Below are positions 7,250-16,058 of a stretch of DNA of 21,146 nucleotides, in pieces. The notes beneath the pieces are model-generated. The model was given only the letters and a program-made list of their open reading frames with translations, was not told the origin of the DNA and did no database searches. Position numbers and translations under genes: made by a program. Source of the DNA: a virus; the IMG/VR virus record IMGVR_UViG_3300044301_000103, positions 1 to 21,146 of that record, one strand, 5' to 3'. Position 1 is the stretch's first letter, and each line of letters starts with the position of its first letter.

Positions 7250-8295
7250 TGACATTTTTAGAAGAATTACAAGCACAAACTGGTTTGTTAGGAAATCAAA
7301 TCCGTCAATCTAGTCCATTTGCTACATATACACCTACGTCAGAAAGAACAATACAAGGTGTGCCACAAAATTATTTTGATCCAGCAACTAACCAATTTAT
7401 GATGCCAGAAATGACTGGTATGGGTGGAACTATGACAGGAGTTGGCACAGGAACTGGCACAGCATTTGGAACTTATACACCTGGTGCTTTTGGACAATTT
7501 TTTGGAAGCCAAGCAGGTACTGGAGGATTAATGGGTACTGGTGCAACAGGAACAACAAGTGCTACAGGTGGTGGCGGAAATGGTAGACCAGATCCAGTAA
7601 ACCCAACTGCATATAATTTTCCTAACTATACAATGTTGCCTGGATTATTAGGTGTAGTTGCAGGATTAGTAGATTTACCACAAGGAACTAAATTCAAATA
7701 TAACGAAGAAACAGGACAATATGAGCCAGAGGCTTTTGTAAATAAACCAGAAGGTGCAACTACTTGGAATCCAGAGGCTTCAACCATGACAATGGATCAA
7801 CAAGGTAATGTAACTTATGGTACTGACCCTTATGGTATAGGTGACTATACAGCAGGAACTGGAACAGGAAGCGTTGCAGCTCCAGGTAGTTTAATGGGTA
7901 GTGGAATGGTATCAGATAATATAACACAAACAATGACTAGACCTGGACCACTTGGTAGACCTAGTTTTGGAGGTTCCCCAAGTCCAGCAAGTCCTGGAAC
8001 TGCAGCAGGTGCAGCAAATATTCAAGCAATGGCTGAAGCAGCACAAACAAATCCTCAAGTTTTAGCAGATATTGCTGCAATGACAGGAACTATGCCACAA
8101 ATCACTACACCAACAGCTCCACCATCTATTTTAAGTGGAGGTCAAGGCAATCAAGGTGGAAACTTTGGTGGTGCAAGTCAAAGTAATGTAGGAACTCAAG
8201 GAGCAATGACTGGATACGGAGGTGGTGGTCCAGGACCGGGTGGAGGCGGACAAAATTTTAGTGGTGGTAGACCAACAGGAACAGAAAGATTCTAA
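7249..8295 (+). CDS. Gly/Thr/Pro-rich low-complexity structural protein
   Basis: A 348-residue protein dominated by Gly, Thr, Ala, Pro, Met and Gln. Runs such as GMGGTMTGVGTGTGT and GYGGGGPGPGGGGQ show that much of it is probably disordered. One more ordered stretch near residues 120-170 (NYTMLPGLLGVVAGLVDLP, then KYNEETGQYEPEAF) could be a short membrane-active or packing helix. No family is recognised. Its place between nozzle and ejection genes, with TAATG junctions at both ends, indicates a virion component or assembly factor. Confidence 0.65.
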   Translation: MTFLEELQAQTGLLGNQIRQSSPFATYTPTSERTIQGVPQNYFDPATNQFMMPEMTGMGGTMTGVGTGTGTAFGTYTPGAFGQFFGSQAGTGGLMGTGATGTTSATGGGGNGRPDPVNPTAYNFPNYTMLPGLLGVVAGLVDLPQGTKFKYNEETGQYEPEAFVNKPEGATTWNPEASTMTMDQQGNVTYGTDPYGIGDYTAGTGTGSVAAPGSLMGSGMVSDNITQTMTRPGPLGRPSFGGSPSPASPGTAAGAANIQAMAEAAQTNPQVLADIAAMTGTMPQITTPTAPPSILSGGQGNQGGNFGGASQSNVGTQGAMTGYGGGGPGPGGGGQNFSGGRPTGTERF

Positions 8296-8465
8296 TGACT
8301 AGCACAAGAAATTTAGAATATGTTTACAACTATCCTGCTTTTACTTTAGAAGGAATTTTGCTATCTACGTATGAATCACAATTAGTATCGGAAGATATAA
8401 CCAATCAATTAGTACGTTATCACAATACAGAAAATCAAGAGGTTGTATCGTGGTTTCTAGCTTGA
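8295..8465 (+). CDS. Hypothetical 56-residue protein
   Basis: An ATG sharing one base with the preceding stop (TAATG) opens 56 codons to TGA at 8463-8465. The product begins MTSTRNLEYVYNYPAFTLEG and contains a mixed helical segment (LVSEDITNQLVRYHN) ending VVSWFLA. It is soluble, with no Cys. No family is recognised. The coupled start and the seamless junction to the following Cys-rich frame support it as a real small gene. Confidence 0.5.
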   Translation: MTSTRNLEYVYNYPAFTLEGILLSTYESQLVSEDITNQLVRYHNTENQEVVSWFLA

Positions 8466-8602
8466 ATTGTAAACATTGTGAACACGAATGTCACTGCGGA
8501 AATAGTGGTCAATGTCCTATAGAAGATTGCGATTGCATTAATTGTGAACACAACGCACTAGACGAATTTTGGAAGAATGTAAAAGATGGCTCACACATAT
8601 AA
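8450..8602 (+). CDS. Cys/His-rich zinc-binding-like miniprotein (50 residues)
   Basis: A frame of 50 codons from GTG at 8450, or 46 from TTG at 8462 (overlapping the previous stop as TTGA), to TAA at 8600-8602. It has eight Cys and four His, nearly all in residues 7-34: CKHCEHECHC, then C22, CDC (27-29) and CEH (32-34). This spacing suggests one or two metal-binding knuckles. The C-terminus is 'ALDEFWKNVKDG'. It overlaps both neighbours, like other genes here. The Cys density is unlike any surrounding frame and is hard to explain by chance. Similar tiny Cys-rich proteins occur in marine phages, but their function is not known to me. The non-ATG start is the least certain part. Confidence 0.55.
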   Translation: MVSSLNCKHCEHECHCGNSGQCPIEDCDCINCEHNALDEFWKNVKDGSHI

Positions 8603-8915
8603 AAATAGTAAAATAGATTTAACAACTACCAATGCTACTGCATTAATAACAGTACCATCAGGTTCTACAATAATAGTTAAGTCTATAATTATTTGCGAAG
8701 ATTCAAACAACGATGACAGTATATCTTTAACAATAGTTAATGATAGCTCTACATTTCAGTTTTTAAAAGACGCAGCAATAAGTGCTAAAGCCACAATACA
8801 AGGTATGGGTGGACATAACTCAACTTTAGTATTAGGCGAAGATGACATATTAAAAGCACAAGCTGCAACTGCTAATAGACTTCACGTCATTACAAGTTAC
8901 CTGGAGATTACGTGA
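8586..8915 (+). CDS. Small beta-rich virion-associated protein
   Basis: A 109-residue protein with alternating beta pattern: TALITVPSGSTIIVKSIIIC, then DSISLTIVND and LHVITSYLEIT. It resembles small beta-sandwich proteins that accompany structural modules in marine phages (tail or decoration accessories), but no named family is certain. It starts inside the end of the Cys-rich gene and ends in a GTGA overlap with the next gene, so the three are probably translated together. Confidence 0.65.
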   Translation: MAHTYKNSKIDLTTTNATALITVPSGSTIIVKSIIICEDSNNDDSISLTIVNDSSTFQFLKDAAISAKATIQGMGGHNSTLVLGEDDILKAQAATANRLHVITSYLEIT

Positions 8916-9337
8916 TTGGTGTAGTACAGATACCTAAAACAGATATTAAAACAGTTTGGAACTTGGTAGAAGATTCTATAACTAAAGCTCTTGCTTATTC
9001 AGGACATCACTTTAATACGTCTGATGTTAATGATGCGTGTTTAAGTGGTGATAATCAACTTTGGTTAGTATGGGATGACGATGCTGAAGAAAAACTAAAA
9101 GGTGTAGTGGTAACTAGAATTATTATAAGACCTAATTCTAAGGTAGCAAACATATTTATCTGCACAGGTAAGCAAAGAAAACTTTGGCAAGACCGATTGC
9201 ACGATATTGAAAAATGGGCTAAAGATAATAAGTGTACGCACTTTGAAACTTATGCCAGACCAGGATGGTCAAAATTATTAAAACAAAAAGGGTATAAAAT
9301 GACCCATTATTTACTAGAAAAGAAATTGGAGGAATAA
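8912..9337 (+). CDS. GNAT-like protein, T7 gp13-like candidate
   Basis: A 141-residue protein started by GTG in a GTGA overlap. The arrangement is that of a small N-acetyltransferase (GNAT) fold: an N-terminal helix (VWNLVEDSITKALAYSG), strands (QLWLVWDDD, GVVVTRIIIRP, VANIFICTG), a helix (RLHDIEKWAKDNKCTHFE) and a C-terminal 'ARPGWSKLLKQKGYKMTHYLLEK'. GNAT-like proteins occur among phage virion genes; T7 gp13, an internal virion protein, is a known case. The usual acetyl-CoA loop (Q/RxxGxG/A) is not obvious: at its expected place is CTGKQRKLW. The protein may therefore be a structural descendant rather than an active enzyme. It precedes the ejection-type genes, as gp13 does in T7. Confidence 0.6.
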   Translation: MIGVVQIPKTDIKTVWNLVEDSITKALAYSGHHFNTSDVNDACLSGDNQLWLVWDDDAEEKLKGVVVTRIIIRPNSKVANIFICTGKQRKLWQDRLHDIEKWAKDNKCTHFETYARPGWSKLLKQKGYKMTHYLLEKKLEE

Positions 9338-9339
9338 GT

Positions 9340-10173
9340 ATGTCAAGTGGCGGAGGTAATCAAACTACCACTCAAAGAACTGAGCCATACGCACCTGCGG
9401 AACCATTTTTGCAGGATATATTAGGCGAAGCTCAAAACATTTATAGAAGTGGTATTGGTAGACAATTTTTTCCAGGCAGTACCGTAGTACCGTTTGCAAC
9501 ACAAACCCAATCTGCATTAGATTTAGGACAAGCTGCAGCATTAGAACAAGCTGGACCATCGCAACTAATGAACTTAGCAGGAAGCACAATTAGTGATTTT
9601 GCTAGTGGTGCTGGACAAAACCAATATTTAAACCAAATAAGATCAGGTATTACATCTGACGTTATGGGTAACATTGCTACACAATTTGGTGGTATGGGAA
9701 GAACTGGAACAAGCCCTCAAGCACAACAAGCTGCTGCTAGAGGCATCACTCAAGCCTACGCACCAATTGCTGCACAGCTTAGTCAAGCTGAAAGATCAAG
9801 ACAATTAGCTGCTGCTGGACAACTATCACCATTACAGCAACAAATAGATGCAAGACGTTTTGGAGGAATAGGACAACTTGCAGGAGTTGGAGCATCTTAC
9901 GAAGATTTAGCACGTAGACAATTACAAGATCAAATAGCAAGATTCCAATTTGGACAACAGGCTCCTATGTCTGCACTACAACAATATGCTGGATTAGTTT
10001 CACCTATTGGTAGTGGATTTCCTACATCACTTACTAATGCACCGAGCAATAGACCTGGCACTTTAGGTGGAGCATTTGGTGGTGCTATAGCAGGTTCTGC
10101 TTTACCAGAAACATTTTTAGGTGGTTATGGCACAATGATAGGTGCTGGTTTAGGTGGATTAGGGTTAATATAG
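9340..10173 (+). CDS. Internal virion / ejection-type protein, Ala/Gln/Gly-rich
   Basis: A 277-residue protein beginning SSGGGNQTTTQRTEPYAP, a start common to marine phage virion proteins near the tail genes. The body is helical and rich in Ala, Gln and Gly (QQAAARGITQAYAPIAAQL, SQAERSRQLAAAGQ). The C-terminus is a Gly-zipper-like hydrophobic tract (GGAFGGAIAGSALPETFLGG, then MIGAGLGGLGLI). Such tails occur in ejection proteins that enter the host envelope. A clear GGAGG at 9328-9332 lies seven bases before the ATG. Assignment rests on composition and on the large ejection-like genes that follow. Confidence 0.6.
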   Translation: MSSGGGNQTTTQRTEPYAPAEPFLQDILGEAQNIYRSGIGRQFFPGSTVVPFATQTQSALDLGQAAALEQAGPSQLMNLAGSTISDFASGAGQNQYLNQIRSGITSDVMGNIATQFGGMGRTGTSPQAQQAAARGITQAYAPIAAQLSQAERSRQLAAAGQLSPLQQQIDARRFGGIGQLAGVGASYEDLARRQLQDQIARFQFGQQAPMSALQQYAGLVSPIGSGFPTSLTNAPSNRPGTLGGAFGGAIAGSALPETFLGGYGTMIGAGLGGLGLI

Positions 10174-10182
10174 GAGATATAT

Positions 10183-11580
10183 ATGGCAAACGGAATCAAA
10201 GGTTTTTTATCAAATCCAATAGCATCTTATACTACTGCAAGACAACCAGGTGGATTTTTAGCACCTACAGAAAATTTTCAAGATTTTTTATCTGATCCAA
10301 GAACAAGTATAGGAATACAAATTGCTCAAGGAGTACCTATAGGTCAAGCTATTTTGGGAGGTGCTTTACAGGCTGAAGAAATTAAAAAATCATTTCAACC
10401 AGAAAAATCAGATATATCTTTTAAACAGTTTGGAAACACAGTTTTTGCAGTAAATAATGATGACTTGAGCCTTACCCCTGTATATGATATACCCCAAAAA
10501 ACAGAGTATATGAATGTAGGTGGTGACGTGTATGCAATTAAAGACGGGGATATAAATTTAGCTTTACCAGGTACACAAAACGTAGAAGAACTAGCACAAA
10601 AAAAATTTCAGCAACTTCTTTCAGATCAAGGTGGAAATTTAGAAGCTGTAGCTAATATGAACCCTGATTTATTTTTAGAAGCATACGGTAACGATGGTTT
10701 AAGATTACTTAAAGACATACAAGAAGGTGATTCTCAAACTTATATACTGTCAAATGAAGATGTAACTGCATTAAATAAACTACAAGGTGGTTTTAGTTTT
10801 GATCCAAAAAAAATAAATGAGATTGAATTTTATCCAAATGTCGATACCTCATTGCCTATAACTGAAATATTTAAACCTGAAAACATAAAAAACTTTAGCG
10901 ACAATGGTAAAACTAACATATATACAGGTAAAATACCAAAAGATATAGTTGAAGCTGCTGCTGAACAGGTAGTTGCTAGTCAAAACAATATAGGAGCATC
11001 CATCTCTTTACTTCAAGATTTACAGGGATTTGGACCAGCCTCTATTGGAGTTTCTGGAGTTTTGGCTAAAGAAATTGGCGGATTTTTTGGTGCTATTGAT
11101 ATGCCAGAGTACGAACAAAGAGTAAACGAGTTTTTTAATACCCAAAGTTCAGAGGCACAAAAACAATTTAGATCACAAGCAAATTTGTTTGTTTCACGTA
11201 ATCTTAGAGTTATTACAGGTGATGAGTCAGGTCGATATACTGATAGAGAAAGAGAAATAGCTGAAGAGGCAATAGGAATATTAGGAACTTTTACATCATT
11301 CTCACAAGCTGTAGGTGCAATTAAATCTGTTATAGAAATGGAGCTTATTGCAGCCGACAGAAACGCTATTTTAGCAAATTCTAATAAACCTAATTATAAA
11401 CCAACTTTACTTTTAAACAAAGATAAACTGAATAATTATACAGAAGAATCACAAAAATCTATAGAAAATTATGGTAGAAAGTTAGTAGAATTAGGTTTTA
11501 GTGAAAAACAAGCGTACAGAATTATTAGTAAAATAGAATTGAACAGAACAGTTCAAGGATTGACAGGGGTATTTCAATGA
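10183..11580 (+). CDS. Probable internal virion protein (465 residues)
   Basis: A 465-residue protein of mostly mixed helical character and no recognised catalytic motif. The N-terminal region (FLSNPIASYTTARQPGGFLA, then IQIAQGVPIGQAILGGALQA) is hydrophobic and similar in style to phage ejection proteins. The middle carries acidic, repeat-free sequence and the C-terminus is a Lys-rich helix. AGGAG at 10172-10176 is its ribosome binding site. It ends in an ATGA overlap with the large 762-residue gene, which suggests the two products work together, as cylinder or pilot proteins of short-tailed phages do. Confidence 0.55.
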   Translation: MANGIKGFLSNPIASYTTARQPGGFLAPTENFQDFLSDPRTSIGIQIAQGVPIGQAILGGALQAEEIKKSFQPEKSDISFKQFGNTVFAVNNDDLSLTPVYDIPQKTEYMNVGGDVYAIKDGDINLALPGTQNVEELAQKKFQQLLSDQGGNLEAVANMNPDLFLEAYGNDGLRLLKDIQEGDSQTYILSNEDVTALNKLQGGFSFDPKKINEIEFYPNVDTSLPITEIFKPENIKNFSDNGKTNIYTGKIPKDIVEAAAEQVVASQNNIGASISLLQDLQGFGPASIGVSGVLAKEIGGFFGAIDMPEYEQRVNEFFNTQSSEAQKQFRSQANLFVSRNLRVITGDESGRYTDREREIAEEAIGILGTFTSFSQAVGAIKSVIEMELIAADRNAILANSNKPNYKPTLLLNKDKLNNYTEESQKSIENYGRKLVELGFSEKQAYRIISKIELNRTVQGLTGVFQ

Positions 11581-13865
11581 GTTTTAGTTTTGATGGCTAC
11601 CAAGAATATCAAAAAAATACAAAAGAAAATCAGGGTTATGTTGTAGACCCAGTAACAAATGATGTTTTAACTACACCACTAGGTTTTAAAGATAGAGTGC
11701 TTGTTGGGTATGGAGATACTGTTGAGGAAAAGGCTGCTATCTTTTACAGTCTTTACCCAGACGGAGATTTTACAACTATAAATGGAAAACTTGCATTTAG
11801 AAAAACAAGTGAAGATTCATACTCGGTTGTAGATAAACCATTTTTACAAAGCCTTAATGATCCAAAAGAGTTTATGACAGATATTGTAGAAGCCATATCT
11901 GAATCTCCAGAAATAGTTGTATCTACAGCTATTGCACTAGGCACAAAAAATCCATCCAGTATAGCAAAAACTTTAGCTCTATTTGGTTTGTCAGGCTCAG
12001 GCACTGAAATTACCAACCAAGCTATACAAGAAGTATTTGGAATACAAAAAGAAACGGCTATGGAGGCATACGTACAAAGACCTCTGGTAACAGGTTTTAT
12101 TGAGGCTGGTGGAGGTGCTGTAGGTCATCTGGTGCAAAGATTGACAAACGCTTTTAAAGGTGGAGGATTAGCTAAAGTAAGCCCTGAAGCAAGAATAGGA
12201 CAACAATCTGCGAAAGATATAGGTATATATGACGACCTAACAGTTGGACAATTAGTAACAAGTCCATTTATTAGAAAATTACAAGGTCAAGTTGAAGGCA
12301 CTACAGGTTCTATTAGTGATGCAGTATCAGCACAAAGAAGGCAGATAAACGCTTACATGAAAAACATTAATCCAACTAATTATGATGATTTAGTAAATAA
12401 GGTTACAAAAATCGAACAAAAAGCTATGGGCGATGCAATAAAACTGATGCAAAGAGGAGAATTTGTATCTACGCAAAAAGCAGGTAACGAAATATTAAAA
12501 GCAATAAGTCAATATGAAAACGCTAGTCAGGTAAAAGTAGGATCAGCTTATGCTGCTGCAAAATCAATTCTTAAAGGAGATGACATTTTATATGATATAA
12601 GCAACCTTAAATCTCAAGCAGCTAAGCTAAAACAAGGTGTTCAAGCTGTGAACGAAAAAGGTAAGGACATAAATGTTAAACCTTTAGAAACGGAACTTTT
12701 AAAAGTAGTTAATGAAATTTTGTCTATTCCTGATGCAAATTACAATTTTCAAATATTAAATGCTTTTCGAGAAAGAATTTATCCTTTAACAATTGCAAGA
12801 GAGGGTGATTATAGTAAATACACACAGACTCAAGCAAAATCACTTAGATCCGCAGTAGTTAATACATTAGAAGATGTGCAAAGCACAGATAAAAAGTTTT
12901 TAAAAGCATGGCAAAATGCAAACAAGTTAGCAAGAAAACGATTTAATACACTTGATGAGTTAATGTTTTTTAACTCTATAGGTAAAGATACTCCAGAAAT
13001 TATTGCACAAAGATTGTTTCAACTAGACAGTCCTACTTTAATTAACAAAGCTAAAAAAGCATTTTATTACAAAACAAGTAAACCTTATTTAGGATCAGGC
13101 GGTGAAGCAGGTATTAAAACAAGAGCTGATTGGGCTAGAGTTCAAGATGCTTTTATAGCAGAATTTTTAGACAACAGTAACAACTTAGGATATATTAAAA
13201 ATACTAGCCAACAATCAATAAAAGCAATACTTGAAGGCAAGTCTAAAAATTTTATAAAAGCTGTAAACAATATATACAAAATACAAAAAAATAATTTAAC
13301 AAAAATATCCGATGCTAAATTTGCACAACCGTTTATAGATCAAGTTTTATCAAATCCACAAGCAGGACAGTTAGTACAAAACGCTGTCAAACAATTTGAC
13401 CAAACTACAATGACTAAATTTAGAGCTGGTTTAATAGACAATATTTTTGCCAACTCAACATCAACAGCTCAAACAGGAGCTTCTGCTGGTATCAATGTAG
13501 TAGACCCTGCAAGATACTCTAAAGTTTTATCAAATTACGAAAGGAAAGGTCTTTTAGATATATTAGATCCATCAGAAATAAAAATGTTAAAAAATATTGA
13601 AAATGTTTTACCTTTTGTAAACAGTGCAGCAGATGTTGGTGCATCCCTAGAATCAGCAGCAATTGTAGCTCAAGCCAAAGAATTTAAAGGATCTGCAATT
13701 AAATCATTGTTGATTAACATAGGTATTGGAAGAATATTAACATCAAAAAAAGGTAAAGATTTTATTGTTGGTCACAAAAACATGGATATATCACAAGCAA
13801 CTAACGCAGCATTTGCAATATTAGCAAACGAAGCGGCTAAAATAACTAATTTAAAAGAAGATTAA
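11577..13865 (+). CDS. Large internal virion / DNA-ejection protein (762 residues)
   Basis: The largest product in the window. It starts in an ATGA overlap with the preceding gene. After a ~90-residue N-terminal domain comes a moderately hydrophobic stretch (EIVVSTAIALGTKNPSSIA, then TLALFGLSGSGTEITNQ), followed by a long, mostly helical and Lys/Gln-rich region to the end. A second less polar segment lies near the C-terminus (AIKSLLINIGIGRILTSKKG). No lysozyme or transglycosylase motif is visible. Large helical proteins just before the fibre gene in short-tailed phages are usually ejected with the DNA and form a trans-envelope channel. That role fits, but is inferred from size, composition and position only. 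Confidence 0.65.
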   Translation: MSFSFDGYQEYQKNTKENQGYVVDPVTNDVLTTPLGFKDRVLVGYGDTVEEKAAIFYSLYPDGDFTTINGKLAFRKTSEDSYSVVDKPFLQSLNDPKEFMTDIVEAISESPEIVVSTAIALGTKNPSSIAKTLALFGLSGSGTEITNQAIQEVFGIQKETAMEAYVQRPLVTGFIEAGGGAVGHLVQRLTNAFKGGGLAKVSPEARIGQQSAKDIGIYDDLTVGQLVTSPFIRKLQGQVEGTTGSISDAVSAQRRQINAYMKNINPTNYDDLVNKVTKIEQKAMGDAIKLMQRGEFVSTQKAGNEILKAISQYENASQVKVGSAYAAAKSILKGDDILYDISNLKSQAAKLKQGVQAVNEKGKDINVKPLETELLKVVNEILSIPDANYNFQILNAFRERIYPLTIAREGDYSKYTQTQAKSLRSAVVNTLEDVQSTDKKFLKAWQNANKLARKRFNTLDELMFFNSIGKDTPEIIAQRLFQLDSPTLINKAKKAFYYKTSKPYLGSGGEAGIKTRADWARVQDAFIAEFLDNSNNLGYIKNTSQQSIKAILEGKSKNFIKAVNNIYKIQKNNLTKISDAKFAQPFIDQVLSNPQAGQLVQNAVKQFDQTTMTKFRAGLIDNIFANSTSTAQTGASAGINVVDPARYSKVLSNYERKGLLDILDPSEIKMLKNIENVLPFVNSAADVGASLESAAIVAQAKEFKGSAIKSLLINIGIGRILTSKKGKDFIVGHKNMDISQATNAAFAILANEAAKITNLKED

Positions 13866-13882
13866 AGGAAACAAACCTTTAA
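13862..13882 (+). repeat. A/T-rich inverted repeat before fibre gene
   Basis: TTAAAGG (13862-13868) and CCTTTAA (13876-13882) form a 7-bp stem with a 7-base loop, spanning the stop codon of the previous gene. It is weak and lacks a T-run. It could slow degradation or mark a processing point before the strongly translated fibre gene, whose AGGAGG lies at 13893-13898. Confidence 0.3.
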
Positions 13883-13906
13883 ATAATTAACTAGGAGGAA
13901 AATAAA

Positions 13907-16057
13907 ATGGCTGGAACAGGCGTAGGAAAATTTAGTTCAACTGCAGGTAGTAATACTGCCAATATGACGGTGAACTTTGCAGAAAATATGGCACCAAGTA
14001 ATGTCAATAATGCTGCAAGAGAATTAATGGGACATATTAGAGATATGTACGAACAAATTGGAGATGGATATTTCGAGTTTGGAGATGGCGATGGCACATA
14101 TACTGTCGCAAGGAGTGATGCTGATACCATCACTATCACATCTTCTTCTGATATATCATCCGTATATTTCGCAGGAAGGAAGATTAGAATTACTGATGGT
14201 GGTGCTAATGTAGTAGAAGGCACAATTGCCTCTTCTTCACACTCATCCACAACTCAGACTGTAAACCTTACAGGTATCTCTTTGGCTTCTGGTACTCCTA
14301 CAAAAGTCGAACTTGGTATAGATACTGCTGCATTTGGTGGTCGAGTAATTCTTGATGACGATGGCGATACATATATCGAAGCTCCTACGGACGATACTAT
14401 CGACATTTACGTTGCAGGTGCAAAAGACTTTGTAATCACAGCCAATACATTTACTGCTGAATCTGGAAGTACAATTGCTGCACAAGCTCTTACAGCTACA
14501 AGTATAACTAGTACAGGAAATATTATTATACCTGATGCTGGTAATATAGGTTCTGCATCAGATACAGATTCAATAGCAATCGCAAGTGATGGTGTAGTAA
14601 CTTTTTCACAAGCACCAGTATTTCCTGATGGTTCAATAGCTGTGGCTGATTTGGACATTGACGGAGCTACAGACATTGGCGAAGCGATTGTGGATGCGGA
14701 TTTATTTATTATTGATAATGGTGCTGGAGGTACAAACCGTAAAGTAGCAGCGTCAAGACTTAAAACTTATGCTGGTGGTTCATTAGCAGGTATTGATGAC
14801 CAATCCTCATCTAACGATGACCAAGTAACAATTACTGATACTGCTGTTGTTATTAATGAAGATTCTGACGATTTAGATTTTAGAGTAGAATCAAATGGTA
14901 ATGCTAATATGTTATTTGTTAGTGGTGGTAATGATGTTGTAGGAATTGGAGCAGAAGGAGATTTAGGAATTGGATTACATATTAAAGAAAGTGATAGTGG
15001 ATCTTCTTCAGTTGACGCTCATGCAAATCAACTTGTTATAGAACATGGAACTAGCGGTGAAGGTTGCGGCATATCTTTTCTTGCGGCAACAGATGGTTTT
15101 GTAAGACTAGCTTTTGGTGATAGCGGTGACGATAACATTGGACAAATTCTTTATAATAATACTGGTGACATTTTACAATTTTTTGCAGGTGCTAATCATG
15201 TTATGAAACTAACATCAAGTACAGTTATTGTTAATGAAGATTCAGATGATGTAGACTTCAGAATAGAGTCTAATAATTATGTAAATATGCTTTATCTAGA
15301 TGGTGGTACTGATAGAATTGGTATAGGCAACAACAGCTCTGCTCCTTCTCATACTGTTGATGTAAGAGATGCACAAAATGATGTTATTTTTAGTGTACGA
15401 AACACTTTAACCAGTGGAAATATATTCGGACAGTTAATTAACTTTGGTTACGCACCTGACGATAACAGTAATCACTTTTTTTACTGTGCTGATACTGTTG
15501 CAAACAGATTTTTTATTTATTCTGATGGCGATGTGAAAAATCACGATAATTCTTATGGCTCAATATCTGATGAAAGAATTAAACAAGATATACGAGATAG
15601 TAATTCACAATGGGATGATATCAAGGCGGTTAAGGTTAGAAACTATAAAAAGAAAGATGATGTTCGTCAATATGGTGACAAAGCTTGGGAGCAAATAGGT
15701 GTTATTGCACAAGAGCTAGAGGATGCAGGTATGGACAAATTAATTAAAGAGTCTGACCCAACTCCTGCTGATATTCTTTCTGACGCATCATTTGGAACAC
15801 TTTGGACTAAAGATGATTCTGAAACTCAAGACGCAGTTTTATATACTGCTGATAGTCAGGAAGTTATTGATGGTGATAAAAATGTTGGTGATATTAAAAC
15901 ACCATCTACTAAACAAATTGGTGATGTCAAAGAGGTAAAACAAAAAGTTAAAGGAGTTTCTTATTCTGTGTTATACATGAAAGCTATCAAGGCTTTACAA
16001 GAAGCACAAACCCGTATAGAAACTTTAGAAACTAAAGTAGCTGCATTGGAGGGCTAA
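13907..16057 (+). CDS. Tail fibre/spike with C-terminal S74 self-cleaving chaperone
   Basis: A 716-residue receptor-binding protein candidate. Residues 23-41 (NFAENMAPSNVNNAARELM) match the entry motif of many marine phage fibres, which attaches to the virion. A beta-rich shaft follows and holds two copies of a ~32-residue unit at 317-348 and 443-474 (NEDSDD..DF....SN...ML...GG.D..GIG). From residue 554 there is a peptidase S74 intramolecular chaperone: SDERIKQDI with Ser554 and Lys559 as the expected cleavage pair, then GVIAQELEDAGMDKLI, and a final trimeric coiled coil (YSVLYMKAIKALQEA to the end). In known members this domain assists trimer folding and then cuts itself off. A ~45-residue Thr/Asp/Lys-rich insert lies between the two halves of the domain. 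A strong AGGAGG precedes the gene. Confidence 0.88.
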   Translation: MAGTGVGKFSSTAGSNTANMTVNFAENMAPSNVNNAARELMGHIRDMYEQIGDGYFEFGDGDGTYTVARSDADTITITSSSDISSVYFAGRKIRITDGGANVVEGTIASSSHSSTTQTVNLTGISLASGTPTKVELGIDTAAFGGRVILDDDGDTYIEAPTDDTIDIYVAGAKDFVITANTFTAESGSTIAAQALTATSITSTGNIIIPDAGNIGSASDTDSIAIASDGVVTFSQAPVFPDGSIAVADLDIDGATDIGEAIVDADLFIIDNGAGGTNRKVAASRLKTYAGGSLAGIDDQSSSNDDQVTITDTAVVINEDSDDLDFRVESNGNANMLFVSGGNDVVGIGAEGDLGIGLHIKESDSGSSSVDAHANQLVIEHGTSGEGCGISFLAATDGFVRLAFGDSGDDNIGQILYNNTGDILQFFAGANHVMKLTSSTVIVNEDSDDVDFRIESNNYVNMLYLDGGTDRIGIGNNSSAPSHTVDVRDAQNDVIFSVRNTLTSGNIFGQLINFGYAPDDNSNHFFYCADTVANRFFIYSDGDVKNHDNSYGSISDERIKQDIRDSNSQWDDIKAVKVRNYKKKDDVRQYGDKAWEQIGVIAQELEDAGMDKLIKESDPTPADILSDASFGTLWTKDDSETQDAVLYTADSQEVIDGDKNVGDIKTPSTKQIGDVKEVKQKVKGVSYSVLYMKAIKALQEAQTRIETLETKVAALEG

Positions 16058-16058
16058 T

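Noticed and set aside
13891-14250. 119-codon open frame on the minus strand across the start of the fibre gene
   Set aside because: Shadow of the Asp/Ser/Thr-rich fibre frame; no ribosome binding site, and its product has no sensible pattern. The + frame has strong family motifs.
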